NCBI RefSeq assembly: GCF_003336675.1
Contig: NZ_QPII01000023.1
Coordinates: 1-58,676 of the forward strand
DNA from: Billgrantia montanilacus
GTDB taxonomy: Bacteria; Pseudomonadota; Gammaproteobacteria; Pseudomonadales; Halomonadaceae
DNA: 58,676 bases
Direction: 5' to 3'
Positions 25,057 through 36,318 of the stretch are shown here, piece after piece. Made by a program: the position numbers and the translations under genes. How positions within the stretch are numbered: the first letter of the stretch is position 1; each line of letters starts with the position of its first letter. The notes under the pieces are model-generated. The model did no database searches, was not told the DNA's origin, and saw only the letters and a list, made by a program, of their open reading frames with translations.

Positions 25057-27229
25057 GGTTTCACCCGCTGCGCTGCCTGGATCGCCGTGAGGGCGATGGT
25101 ATAGACGATGTCGTCCACCAGGGCGCCGCGGGAGAGGTCGTTCACCGGCTTGTTGAGGCCCTGAAGCATGGGGCCGACGCTGACCACCCGGGCGCTGCGC
25201 TGCACCGCCTTGTAGGTGGTGTTGCCGGTGTTGAGGTCGGGGAAGACGAACACCGTGGCGCGCCCGGCCACCGGTGAATCGGGCGCCTTCTGGCGGCCGA
25301 CGCTCTCGATGGCGGCGGCGTCGTACTGCAGCGGCCCGTCGATCAGCAGGTGCGGCGCCTGCTGGCGTGCCAGCCGGGTGGCCTCGCGGACCTTCTCCAC
25401 GTCGACGCCGCTGCCCGACTCGCCGGTGGAGTAGCTGATCATGGCGACCCGGGGCTCGATACCGAAGGCCTGGGCGGAGCGGGCGCTCTGGATGGCGATC
25501 TCGGCCAGCGCCTCGGCGTCCGGGTCGGGGTTGACCGCGCAGTCGCCATAAACCACTACCTGCTCGGGCAGCAGCATGAAGAAGATCGACGATACCTGGC
25601 GGTAGTCGGTGGCGGTCTTGATCAGCTGGAAGGCCGGACGCACGGTATTGGCGGTGGTATGAATCGCGCCCGAAACCAGGCCATCGACCTCGTCGAGCTG
25701 CAGCATCATGGTGCCCAGCACCACGTTGTCCTGGAGCTGATCCTCGGCGGTCAGCGCGTTAACCTTGCCGCCGCGCCGTTCGACCATGGGCGCGATGTAG
25801 CGGGCCCGTATCGATTCCGGGTCGATGATCTCCAGCCCTTCCGGCAGCTCGATGCCGCGGTTTCGCGCCACCTCCTCGACCTCCTCGCGACGCGCCAGCA
25901 GCACGCAGCGTGCGATCCCTCGCTGTTGGCAGATGGCGGCGGCTTCCACGGTGCGCGGTTCGCTGCCTTCGGGCAGGACGATGCGTCGATCCGCCTGCTG
26001 GGCGAGCTTGACCAGCTGGTAGCGGAAGGCCGAGGGCGAGAGCCGGCTGGCATAGCCTCGGCTCAGGTGGTCCTTCAGCCACTGCAGGTCGATGTGCTCG
26101 GCCACGAAGCGCGTCACCTGCTCGGCACGCTCCAGGTCGTCCATGGGAATGTCATTGCCCATCCGCCCCAGGTCCTTGGCCGTGGTGAAGCTGTCGGTAT
26201 CCACGGCCAGCACGGGCATGCCGGTCTTCAGGGCGGGTCGGCACATCTCGATCATGTTGTCGTTGGGCATGTAGCCGTTGGTCAGCAGGACCCCGGCCAT
26301 GGGCACACCGTTCATGGTGGCCAGCGCCGAGGCGAGCACGATGTCGTCACGATCGCCCGAGGTGACGATCAGGTTGCCGGGACGGAAGGCATGGAGGGCG
26401 TTGGCGGCGCTACGGGCGCAGAGGCTGGTGGAGAGCACCCGGCGGTTGGCTGCGTCGCCCTCACTGAGGAAGCGCGCGTTCAGGGCACGGGCCACGTCGA
26501 CGACCCGCGGGGCGATCAGGGCGGCGTTATAGGGCACCACGCCGATCAGGTGGAAGCGGTCGGTGGCCAGGGCTGGCGAATAACGGCGCAGCTCGGCCAT
26601 CAGGCGGTCATCGACCTGCATTCGGCCGCCGGGAGCGAGCAGGGGCGGCGCTTCGCTGCCGGGCGGGTTGGGCATGCGCATGAGGATGCAGCCCAGGGTG
26701 CGAGCGGAGCCGATGCCGCCAAAGGCCTGGGCATGCATGTCCAGCTGCTCGGCCAGAGCCTGAGGTTCGACCGTGTCACCGCTGCCCACCAGGATGATGC
26801 GGGCATTGAGGGCATGGGCCAAGTGGGTGTTGAGCTGTGTGGCGTAGGTGCCGTGAGCCGTCGGCACCACCCCTTCCACCACGATCAGTTCCGGTGCTGT
26901 TCCCGCCTGGCGCTCGATGGCCTGGTCATGCAGTTCGATCACCTGCTCCATGAGTACATCGAGCCGGTCCTGGCGCAGCAGCCGCTCCATCTCGGCCTGG
27001 GGCATGGGTGGCGGCGCCTCCAGCCCCAGGGTACTGCTGACCAAGGCGGTGGAACGGTCGGGCCCGGGGCCGTTGAGTTCGTCCTGGCGAAACGGCTTCA
27101 GGAAGCCGGCCTTGAGGCCGATGGTGTCGAGGGCCTGCATCAGGCCCAGGCTGGCCGATGTCAGCCCGACACCCACGCTGGTCGGCACCATCAGCAGGAC
27201 CTGGGGTTGCGGGCGGGCATTGCGTGGTG

Positions 27230-27233
<4 letters not shown>
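25053..27233 (-). CDS. pta: Phosphate acetyltransferase, long form
   Basis: 726-residue enzyme interconverting acetyl-CoA and acetyl phosphate. The N-terminal P-loop-like/BioD-type region (VPTSVGVGLTSASLGLMQAL) and a DRTGG domain (RPGNLIVTSGDRDDIVLAS) precede the catalytic C-terminal domain, which contains SYSTGESGSGVDVEKVREA and FPDLNTGNTTYKAVQRSA. This is the long, regulated form found in enterobacteria and relatives. Its start overlaps the ackA stop (ATGA), so the two form a coupled ackA-pta operon. It ends tail-to-tail on thiO. It probably serves overflow acetate metabolism and acetyl-phosphate supply. Confidence 0.96.
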
Positions 27234-28414
<1,181 letters not shown>

Positions 28415-28589
28415 CGGTTCTCCCGGTGGTATGAGTTAGGGGTAGCATAGACGTTAGACCTTAGTCTACCATGTAATGATTTGCAGGCTATCATTCGACG
28501 CGCCCATTGTGCATGAGCAGGGGAGAATGGGCTTCTGTTGAAAACGCTGGCATGCTGACCGCCACCCTTCAAACACTGGAAAACCACTC

Positions 28590-29522
28590 ATGTCGTCACC
28601 GTCATCGGCGATGGCCGTACCCGTTTTGCTGCCCCGCCATGTTGCCGTCTTGCTGCTGGCCGGTGTCGCCACGCTGTTTGCCGGCAATCATGTGGCGGCT
28701 CGCCTGGCCTTCGACGAGGGTACCGGGCTGCTTTTGGCCGTACTCGTCCGCTCCGCCGTCGCGCTGGCCGTGCTCATCGTCCTGTTCCTGGCGCAGGGCA
28801 AGCGCCTGGTGTTGCCGGCGGGGGCAAGACGCTGGCAGCTGCTGGCGGGGCTGATGGTAGCGGTACAGAGCCTCTGCCTCTACTCGGCGGTGGCACGCAT
28901 ACCGGTGGTGGTAGCGCTGCTGCTGATGAACACTTTTCCCATACAGCTGGCGCTGCTGACCTGGGCGTTGGGAGGCCCGCGCCCGACCCTGCGGGCGGCG
29001 TTGATCATGGCCGTGATTCTGGCGGGGCTGGTGGTGGTACTCGATGTGCCGACCCTGGTGGCTTCGCCCCAGGCCCTGGGAGAGGAGTGGCTGACGGGTG
29101 TGGCCTTCGGTCTCGGCGCCGCTACTGCCTTTTCTTTTGCGCTGTGGATCACCGAGCATCGCCTTGCCGAGGTGGGCAGCACCCTGCGCAGCCTGCTTAC
29201 CATGCTGACGGTACTTGTCGCCATGCTGCTGGCCGGTGCGATGAGCCTGGTGCCCGGTGGCATGGCGCTGCCGGCGAGCGCTACCGGCTGGGCGGGGCTG
29301 GTGTCACTGGCCGTACTCTACAGCGTGGCGTTTTCGGTGCTCTTCATCAGCGTGCCGCGGCTGGAGATGGCCCGCAATGCACCGGTGATGAACGTCGAAC
29401 CAGTGGCCTCGCTGGCGCTGGGCTACCTGGTGCTGGGGCAGATGTTGAGCGGCATACAACTGATCGGTGGGGGTATCGTGCTGGGGGGCATCGTGCTGTT
29501 GAGTCTTTCGCGGCGCCCCTGA
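28590..29522 (+). CDS. EamA/DMT family transporter
   Basis: 310 residues with about ten hydrophobic helices in two repeated EamA halves. The second half contains FSVLFISVPRLEMARNAPVMNVEPVASLALGYLVLGQML, the usual EamA repeat signature. It is an inner-membrane permease that would export or import small metabolites; the substrate is unknown. The ATG has no strong ribosome-binding site in front, so the start is less certain. It diverges from ackA. Confidence 0.82.
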   Translation: MSSPSSAMAVPVLLPRHVAVLLLAGVATLFAGNHVAARLAFDEGTGLLLAVLVRSAVALAVLIVLFLAQGKRLVLPAGARRWQLLAGLMVAVQSLCLYSAVARIPVVVALLLMNTFPIQLALLTWALGGPRPTLRAALIMAVILAGLVVVLDVPTLVASPQALGEEWLTGVAFGLGAATAFSFALWITEHRLAEVGSTLRSLLTMLTVLVAMLLAGAMSLVPGGMALPASATGWAGLVSLAVLYSVAFSVLFISVPRLEMARNAPVMNVEPVASLALGYLVLGQMLSGIQLIGGGIVLGGIVLLSLSRRP

Positions 29523-29629
29523 CAAGGGGGGAGCTTTTTCAGCCGGTAAATTCACTTGCGCGATTGCCATGGCTGTACCAGACTAGCTCTGCGTGTAAGG
29601 AAACGCTGTTTTTTAATTGGAGGTGCATC

Positions 29630-30130
29630 ATGAAACTGATAGCAATCCCCGCTGTTCTATTGATCACCGGCGCCTTCGCAACCGCAGCACAGGCCCAGTA
29701 CCAGGCACCGATGTATCCTCAGGGATATGTCGGTGGCGATGCCATGTTCTGGGATCTCGATCCGGATGGCGCTTCGTCCGCCAACTCGACGGGGCTACGC
29801 ATCAGAGGTGGTGCCCAATTCAATGAATTCCTTGCCGCCGAGGCTCACGTCGGTACCGGCGGTTCCGATGGTGATGTCGAGCTGGACTACCTGGTGGGTG
29901 CCTACGCCAAGGGTATTGCACCCATTTCCCAGGAGTTCCGGCTTTACGGCATGGTTGGCATGACCGAAGTGGATTTCGACGTGGACCGTGAGAGCGGCTT
30001 CTCCTATGGAGCCGGCGCCGAGTTCGACGTGGCGCCAAACCTGGCGGTCGGCGCCGACTACATGCGCTACCTGGACAAGTCAGACCACACCTTCGATGCG
30101 GCAAGCGTCGGTGTGCGCTTCCGTTTCTGA
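29630..30130 (+). CDS. Outer-membrane beta-barrel protein (OmpA-like/OmpX-size)
   Basis: 166-residue exported protein. A signal peptide (about residues 1-21, ending AQAQ) precedes alternating aromatic/hydrophobic strands. The protein ends VGVRFRF, with the terminal Phe typical of outer-membrane barrels. The pattern (FLAAEAHVG, VELDYLVGAYAKG, FSYGAGAEFDVAPNLAVGADYMRY) fits an eight-stranded porin-like fold. The ATG has TTGGAGG upstream. A terminator follows at 30181-30213. The function may be adhesion or envelope stability; no ligand is evident. Confidence 0.8.
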   Translation: MKLIAIPAVLLITGAFATAAQAQYQAPMYPQGYVGGDAMFWDLDPDGASSANSTGLRIRGGAQFNEFLAAEAHVGTGGSDGDVELDYLVGAYAKGIAPISQEFRLYGMVGMTEVDFDVDRESGFSYGAGAEFDVAPNLAVGADYMRYLDKSDHTFDAASVGVRFRF

Positions 30131-30180
30131 TCAGACGGCATCGGCATCTGCCAGATCCCGGAATTCATCAGCCATTTTCT

Positions 30181-30213
30181 CGCCCCTGTCGCCTGATGGG
30201 GGCGTTTTGGTTT
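30181..30213 (+). terminator. Intrinsic terminator of the barrel gene
   Basis: CGCCCC (30181-30186) pairs with GGGGCG (30199-30204) and is followed by TTTTGGTTT. It lies 50 bases after the stop. Confidence 0.7.
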
Positions 30214-30218
30214 ACGGG

Positions 30219-30272
30219 CTCAGGGCTGTCTACCAGCTCAGGGCTGTCCACACGCTCAGGGCTGTGGCCAGC
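30219..30272. repeat. Three tandem 18-bp repeats at the end of the DUF1887 gene
   Basis: The 11-mer CTCAGGGCTGT starts at 30219, 30237 and 30255, an exact 18-bp period. The last copy contains the stop codon and the final Gln-Pro codons of the DUF1887 gene. The two others therefore repeat the CAG-CCC-TGA ending in the same frame beyond the stop. Confidence 0.8.
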
Positions 30273-31506
30273 GGCCGGTCTCCATCCAGTGTCGAAGATA
30301 GACGGGCAGCTGCTTCAGCTCGCCGCATTCAATGACGGCCACCTCTAGCCCCTGGCTGCGCTGCAGGTCGGTCAGGTGCTGGCATGCGCGGTCGAATTCG
30401 CCGCAGGCCAGCAGCAGGCGGGTGCTGGCCAGTCCGGCCGAGTGGTCGAGCATGTCGTGCAGCCGCTTGAGCCCTTGTTGAAGGCAGGCATCGGGACCGG
30501 GTCCTGTGGTCAGGCACTCGATGAACAGCAGCTGGTTGTGGTGTACGGCCAGGCAGTCGGAGACCACGGGTTCGCCGTTGTGCTGCCCGCTGAGATCGAG
30601 TACATGGGCCCCACAGCAGGCCTGGTGCAGCCCGACTTCCTGGGCGCAGAGCCAGGCGTATTCGGTTAGCCAGCCACCGCCGAGATAGAGGGCCCCCGCC
30701 AGGGAGGAAAAGCTCACCCGCTGAGGGTCGGCACTCGACCACTCGAGCATGCCGGCGGTATTCAACTCGTTCAGCGCGTCGGTGCAGGGGAAGTGCGGTG
30801 CACGACTCAGCCGCTGCTGGCGGGCGGCTGGGTCGAGGCGTGGGCCTTCGCCCGGGTCGGCAATGCCGAGTACGCCTTGGGAACCGTGAATCCGTTCATG
30901 GAGCTCGCTCAACAGCCACGCCAGCTTGTCGGCCTGGTGACCAAGGTAGCGGGTCAGGGCCTTGTGCCGCTCGGCGGCGCTACGCCAGGCCGGGTTGTCG
31001 GACAGTGCCTTGATGCGCTTGCGGCCGTTGGCCTGCAGGAAGGTATCGACATCAAGCACGGGCTCGATGGCCACGGCCTCCAGCGTCGATGGGTTCAGGC
31101 CCGGCCCCATACGGTAGAGCGCGCCGGCACGGCTGTCGACATAGAGCCAGTCGGCCTTGCAGTGCCGCATGGCCTGCTGGAATAGCAGGGCGGTGAGCTT
31201 GTCGCTATCGGCCAGGTCATAGGTGACTGTGAGCTCTGGGGTGTCCCGCTGTTGCCGAGACAGCCATTGGGCCAGGCCGGTGGCGAACGCACTGATGCGT
31301 TGCGGGTCGCGCTCCGGCATCTCGTCCCACCGATGGATCTCTGTATGGGAGGACAGCTCATGCTGCAGCAGGATCTGCAGCCGCTCGGCGGTCTGTTGCT
31401 GCTGTCGTCCGGCAACCAGTACGACCCGCTGGGGTCGCAGCTGCAACAGGGGGATCAGGCTGGCTTCGGGATGCTCTGTCACTAGCGCTACATGCAGGTG
31501 GGGCAT
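30256..31506 (-). CDS. Orphan CARF-nuclease protein of the DUF1887 (VC1899/Card1-like) family
   Basis: 416 residues. The N-terminal Rossmann-like CARF domain (about 1-130) starts HVALVTEHPEASLIPLLQL. A C-terminal PD-(D/E)xK nuclease-like domain shows GGGWLTEYAWL (E282), SDCLAVHHNQLLFIECL (D317, E330) and then a helix. In active members the strand usually reads IECKT; here the lysine position is L332, and the CARF ligand loop, usually TGGTK-like, reads ADSDK (100-103). Catalysis and cyclic-nucleotide binding may therefore be altered or lost. Such proteins include CRISPR-linked Card1 nucleases and chromosomal orphans such as Vibrio VC1899. No cas gene or CRISPR array is in the window. The ATG at 31506 has AAGGA upstream. 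Confidence 0.75.
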   Translation of the reverse strand: MPHLHVALVTEHPEASLIPLLQLRPQRVVLVAGRQQQQTAERLQILLQHELSSHTEIHRWDEMPERDPQRISAFATGLAQWLSRQQRDTPELTVTYDLADSDKLTALLFQQAMRHCKADWLYVDSRAGALYRMGPGLNPSTLEAVAIEPVLDVDTFLQANGRKRIKALSDNPAWRSAAERHKALTRYLGHQADKLAWLLSELHERIHGSQGVLGIADPGEGPRLDPAARQQRLSRAPHFPCTDALNELNTAGMLEWSSADPQRVSFSSLAGALYLGGGWLTEYAWLCAQEVGLHQACCGAHVLDLSGQHNGEPVVSDCLAVHHNQLLFIECLTTGPGPDACLQQGLKRLHDMLDHSAGLASTRLLLACGEFDRACQHLTDLQRSQGLEVAVIECGELKQLPVYLRHWMETGRWPQP

Positions 31507-31539
31507 GGTCTTTGTCCTTCTGCACCGGGTCCTAGGCAT

Positions 31540-31577
31540 TGTCCGAAAACTGGCTGCGCTCGCCGACTTTTCAGACA
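31540..31577. repeat. Dispersed inverted-repeat element, short copy (38 bp)
   Basis: TGTCCGAAAA (31540-31549) and TTTTCAGACA (31568-31577) are the same ends as in the element at 124-254, in the reverse orientation. The whole 38 bp equals the long copy with everything between its two CGAGCG hexamers (139-144 and 232-237) removed. It lies in front of the DUF1887 gene. Confidence 0.75.
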
Positions 31578-31669
31578 GTACCTTGCACGAGGGGGTGGCA
31601 TAAGCAGGTACCGGCCACCGTCATGGCTACAGGCTACATCCGCACCTTCTTCGCTGTCGCCATGGGATG

Positions 31670-31700
31670 AAAAAAAACACGCCGGGCACTGGCCGGCGTG
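31670..31700 (-). terminator. Strong intrinsic terminator of thiC
   Basis: On the minus strand CACGCCGG pairs with CCGGCGTG (31693-31700 and 31678-31685) around a short loop and is followed by eight T residues (31670-31677). It lies 27 bases past the thiC stop. Confidence 0.9.
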
Positions 31701-31726
31701 CAACGTTTTCCTGTCATCGAGAAAGA

Positions 31727-33616
<1,890 letters not shown>

Positions 33617-33710
33617 GGAGTGTTCTCCCTAGGGTATTGCGGCTGTTGTGCGTTGTCAGGGAGGACAGCTGGGAGGACAGGGGCAGAGCGGCCTTGGCCT
33701 CTCTGCGTGT

Positions 33711-33820
33711 CGCTTGATCCCTACGCTGGTCCTAGCCAGTTCAGGTTCAACGGGATCCATGCTCCAACGCCGGCTGGCGCTGCATGATCTCAGCCGTTTT
33801 CAACGGCACCCCGTCAAGCG
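33711..33820 (-). promoter_or_regulatory. TPP riboswitch (THI element) of thiC
   Basis: Read on the minus strand, the element opens with CTTGACGGGGTGCC. It then has the conserved CTGAGA loop and GATCCCGTTGAACCTGA, and closes with AGGGATCAAGCG pairing back to CGCTTGA to form P1. These are the universally conserved TPP-binding segments. It should switch thiC off when thiamine pyrophosphate is abundant. Confidence 0.93.
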
Positions 33821-33874
33821 TGTGGTGCCCGCCATCATCGGTGGGCAGGTTCGTCGCCGCTACATTTGCGCCTC

Positions 33875-34099
33875 AAGCCCGGGGCTGATCCGGTGACAGG
33901 TCTGCGAGGGGCGCTGTGAACCCCTCCCTGGGCGCTACCGATTCCCTGCTGCGCTCTCGCATCCCGCTTCGCTTGCAAGGCCGGGGTTGGCCATCCATGG
34001 CCAACCCGTTCGGCGGGAAGAACACTCACTGGATGTTCTTCTGATTCCGCCTCACCCCTGGAATAGGACCCCCTCTTAGACCTGCCTCCGGCGCCCCTC
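33875..34099. repeat. Second dispersed repeat family, long copy
   Basis: It shares with 45052-45170 the order AGCCCGGGGCT, then GGCGCTGTGAACCC, then GGGCGCTAC, an inner palindrome with the core GCCATCCATGGC, and a closing GGCGCCCCT. Here the inner palindrome is 33986-34007 (GGTTGGCC ATCCAT GGCCAACC). Outer arms AGGTCT (33898) and AGACCT (34078) are inverted. It fills the gap between the thiC riboswitch and tenA. It appears non-coding. Confidence 0.65.
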
Positions 34100-34137
34100 A
34101 CGTCGTCGCAGCGGCAACGGTCTTGCATGGCAGTGGG

Positions 34138-34806
34138 CTAGTCCGCGCGGTCCAGCCCCATTTGCCAGAAATCGATCTCCAGTCGCGTGGCATCGCGGAA
34201 TACCTCCGACAGCTCCTGAAAGCGTGCCGGGGTGACGTCGGCCAGTCGCGCATCGAGCCACTCCAGCTCGGCGCGCATGGCGCTCTGGAACTCCTCGCCT
34301 TCGTACATGGCGATCCAGGCGTCATAGGGATTGGCCTCGCCGCGGACGGTGTCCTGCCGGCCATTCAACCAGTTGGCGATCTCGCCGTAGCCGATCAGGC
34401 AGGGCGCCAGGGCCACGTGTAGGTCGAGCAGGTCGCCCCGATTGCCGGTATCCAGTACATAGCGGGTATAGGCTAGGGTGGCCCGGGCCTCGGGCAGGCT
34501 GGCGAGCGCCTCCTCGCTGATTCCCCATTCGCGGCAGTAGCCCACGTGCAGGCCCAGCTCCACGTCGACGATGGCCTTCAAGCCTTCGTGGGCCTGGCGC
34601 AGGTCGGCCAGGGTGCGGCTTTTGTAGGCGGCCAGGGCATAGGCACGGGCGAAGTGGATCAGGAACAGGTAGTCCTGCTGCAGGTAGTGTCGGAAAGCGC
34701 CTTCGGCCAGGGTGCCGGCGCCGAGGCTGCGCACGAAGTCGTGCTCGATATAGGCGCGCCAGTCGTCCTGGCAGGCGGCGGTGAGGTCGGTAAAGCGGTA
34801 GCCCAT
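34138..34806 (-). CDS. tenA: TenA-type aminopyrimidine aminohydrolase (thiaminase II)
   Basis: 222-residue all-alpha enzyme that hydrolyses aminopyrimidine breakdown products of thiamine so that the pyrimidine can be salvaged. The catalytic Cys is C136 (VALAPCLIGYGEIA), the pocket Asp is D45 (YLQQDYLFLIHF), and the late Glu is E210 in ATRLEIDFWQMGL. Length fits the TenA_C family. The start is an ATG about 100 bp downstream of its own TPP riboswitch. Genes on both sides are unrelated, so it is an isolated salvage gene. Confidence 0.92.
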   Translation of the reverse strand: MGYRFTDLTAACQDDWRAYIEHDFVRSLGAGTLAEGAFRHYLQQDYLFLIHFARAYALAAYKSRTLADLRQAHEGLKAIVDVELGLHVGYCREWGISEEALASLPEARATLAYTRYVLDTGNRGDLLDLHVALAPCLIGYGEIANWLNGRQDTVRGEANPYDAWIAMYEGEEFQSAMRAELEWLDARLADVTPARFQELSEVFRDATRLEIDFWQMGLDRAD

Positions 34807-34906
34807 CTAGCCTCCGGGTGATCGAGGATCCGGAGCGAGGCTGAAGTCGGGCAGGGGAGATCGTGAGAGAAGGGGAGCGCAGAGAGACGTGTCATCAAAC
34901 CCCTTC

Positions 34907-35040
34907 GCCTGATTCCCTACGCCGGTTCATGCGGGGCCAGCGGCCCTACTCACCCGGATCAGGTTCCACGGGATCGGCGCTGAGGTCGCCCTTGGGCTCC
35001 CTGCGCCATCTCAGCCGGAATCACCGGCACCCCGTCAAGC
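34907..35040 (-). promoter_or_regulatory. TPP riboswitch of tenA
   Basis: On the minus strand: GCTTGACGGGGTGCC, then CTGAGATGG, an extended P3 arm (about 34960-35010), then GATCCCGTGGAACCTGATC and a closing GGGAATCAGGC that pairs with the first stem. These are the conserved segments of the thiamine pyrophosphate element. The extra arm is allowed in this class. It is the second copy in about 1.2 kb. Confidence 0.92.
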
Positions 35041-35099
35041 ATTGCAGGCAGTCTAGCAGGGTAGGGGGCAGATGCCAGCCCGCGAATATCTGGGGCCGT

Positions 35100-35200
35100 C
35101 TATTGCCTGAACGCATCCAACTCAAAAATCAGATCCACCTTGTCGCCGACGATGCCGTTGTCTACCCCGCAGATCATCCCCCAGTCGCTTCGGGCGCTGG
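35100..35200 (-). pseudogene. Remnant of a YceI-family gene (C-terminal end only)
   Basis: On the minus strand one frame reads about 30 residues ending in a stop (35100-35102): the segment SARSDWGMICGVDNGIVGDK and then VDLIFELDAF. The DWG and GDKV...FELDA pattern matches the last two strands of YceI-like lipid-binding lipocalin proteins. An in-frame stop precedes it and there is no start. The rest of the gene is missing, apparently replaced by the AT-rich DNA that follows. Confidence 0.5.
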
Positions 35201-35396
35201 TGGGAATTGACGGAGCAGGCAGTGAAGGCCGCCATTATCTGGTTAATGGCTTTGTAAAAAATCATGCCATCCATTATTCTATAATGACTCTCGTATATAG
35301 GTGTTATGTGTAGGCGATAGTTAATCCTTGAGATGCGGGGTTGTTTGTCATCTCATTCCTTATTGTCTTGTTGCATATTTATTAGGGGTTTTAGGC

Positions 35397-36173
35397 ATGG
35401 AAAGTAAGAATTTTATTTATGCCCCCGGCTGGGTCAAGGTGGTTGCTTTAAGTGTTCTTGCCTTTGCGCTTATAAGTGCTATAGGGGTTTCTGTCTATTT
35501 TCTTGGAAAAGAAAATCGGCAAGACTGGATATTGGTCGCTATGTCGCTTGGGCAAGTGGCGGCCTCCGGTATTGTGATAGCAATTGTGGTGTTTTTTTCT
35601 GAAAAAGATGTGAATGTGATAAATCTTCAGAAACGTGCAGAACGACTTTTTTTAGAAACTTTCCCAAGAGCCTGTTTGCTTATTGATTTTCCAGAAGGCG
35701 AGTTTAAGCTGTGGGAGAGCAAGAAGGTAAATGGCAATGATATTGCACAGGCATTGAGGAATAGCAAGACTACTATCCGGGTCAATCATATCCCTGGTCA
35801 AATTGATGCGTATTATCATATATCTCGTGAGAGTGGTGAGTCTATAGTTATGCGATTGCAGGTTAATGTGGGGGAGGTGGCGATAAGTTATTATATTCCA
35901 GCTGAGTGCGAAGATGAAATGCACGAGATTTCTAAAAAAATGGAGTGGGCTTTTTCTCGGTATTATGAAATAGGCGGCTATGTAGGTGGGTGGTATTTTA
36001 GTAGAGAAGATTTTGATGGGCTTACTTATGCTTCTATCCACTTGACGAAAGACTTTGGGGCTGACTTTCTTGAAAATGAGCGCAAGAAGCTTTTCATGTC
36101 AAATGACGTTGCCGCTACAACGCGTGGAATTATGAAGGACTGTGTGAAGAACGGTATTTCGATGAGTTATTAG
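35397..36173 (+). CDS. AT-rich orphan with two N-terminal TM helices, probably horizontally acquired
   Basis: 258 residues. Two hydrophobic segments (about residues 11-33 and 44-65) are separated by a short charged turn (GKENRQD). The rest (about 70-258) is a soluble, Lys/Glu-rich domain expected in the cytoplasm, with the segment LFLETFPRACLLIDFPEGEF and a later GGYVGGWYFSREDFDGLTY. I do not recognise the family. The gene and its flanks (about 35220-36230) are visibly AT-rich with AT-ending codons, unlike all neighbours. The ATG at 35397 has AGGGG about nine bases upstream. It abuts a YceI remnant, as expected for an insertion. No mobility gene is present. Confidence 0.7.
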   Translation: MESKNFIYAPGWVKVVALSVLAFALISAIGVSVYFLGKENRQDWILVAMSLGQVAASGIVIAIVVFFSEKDVNVINLQKRAERLFLETFPRACLLIDFPEGEFKLWESKKVNGNDIAQALRNSKTTIRVNHIPGQIDAYYHISRESGESIVMRLQVNVGEVAISYYIPAECEDEMHEISKKMEWAFSRYYEIGGYVGGWYFSREDFDGLTYASIHLTKDFGADFLENERKKLFMSNDVAATTRGIMKDCVKNGISMSY

Positions 36174-36318
36174 TGGTGGAGAATGGTTGTGCGAAAAAGG
36201 GAATGCATAAATTCCTCCGCAGCTGCCGGATAGCCACCCGCGAGGCTGGGAGCTTTTACGGCGCAGATCTCGATATCCGCGCGGCTTGTGCACCACAGGT
36301 ACGGTAAGACAGCAGCTC

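Noticed and set aside
30219..30272. CRISPR-like repeat
   Set aside because: Three units of 18 bp without spacers of CRISPR size and covering a stop codon; it is a simple tandem duplication. No other CRISPR-like array was seen in the window, despite the CARF protein next to it.
33875..34099. A third TPP riboswitch or a small RNA gene
   Set aside because: The conserved CTGAGA and GAACCTGA segments are absent here; the sequence matches the repeat at 45052-45170 instead.
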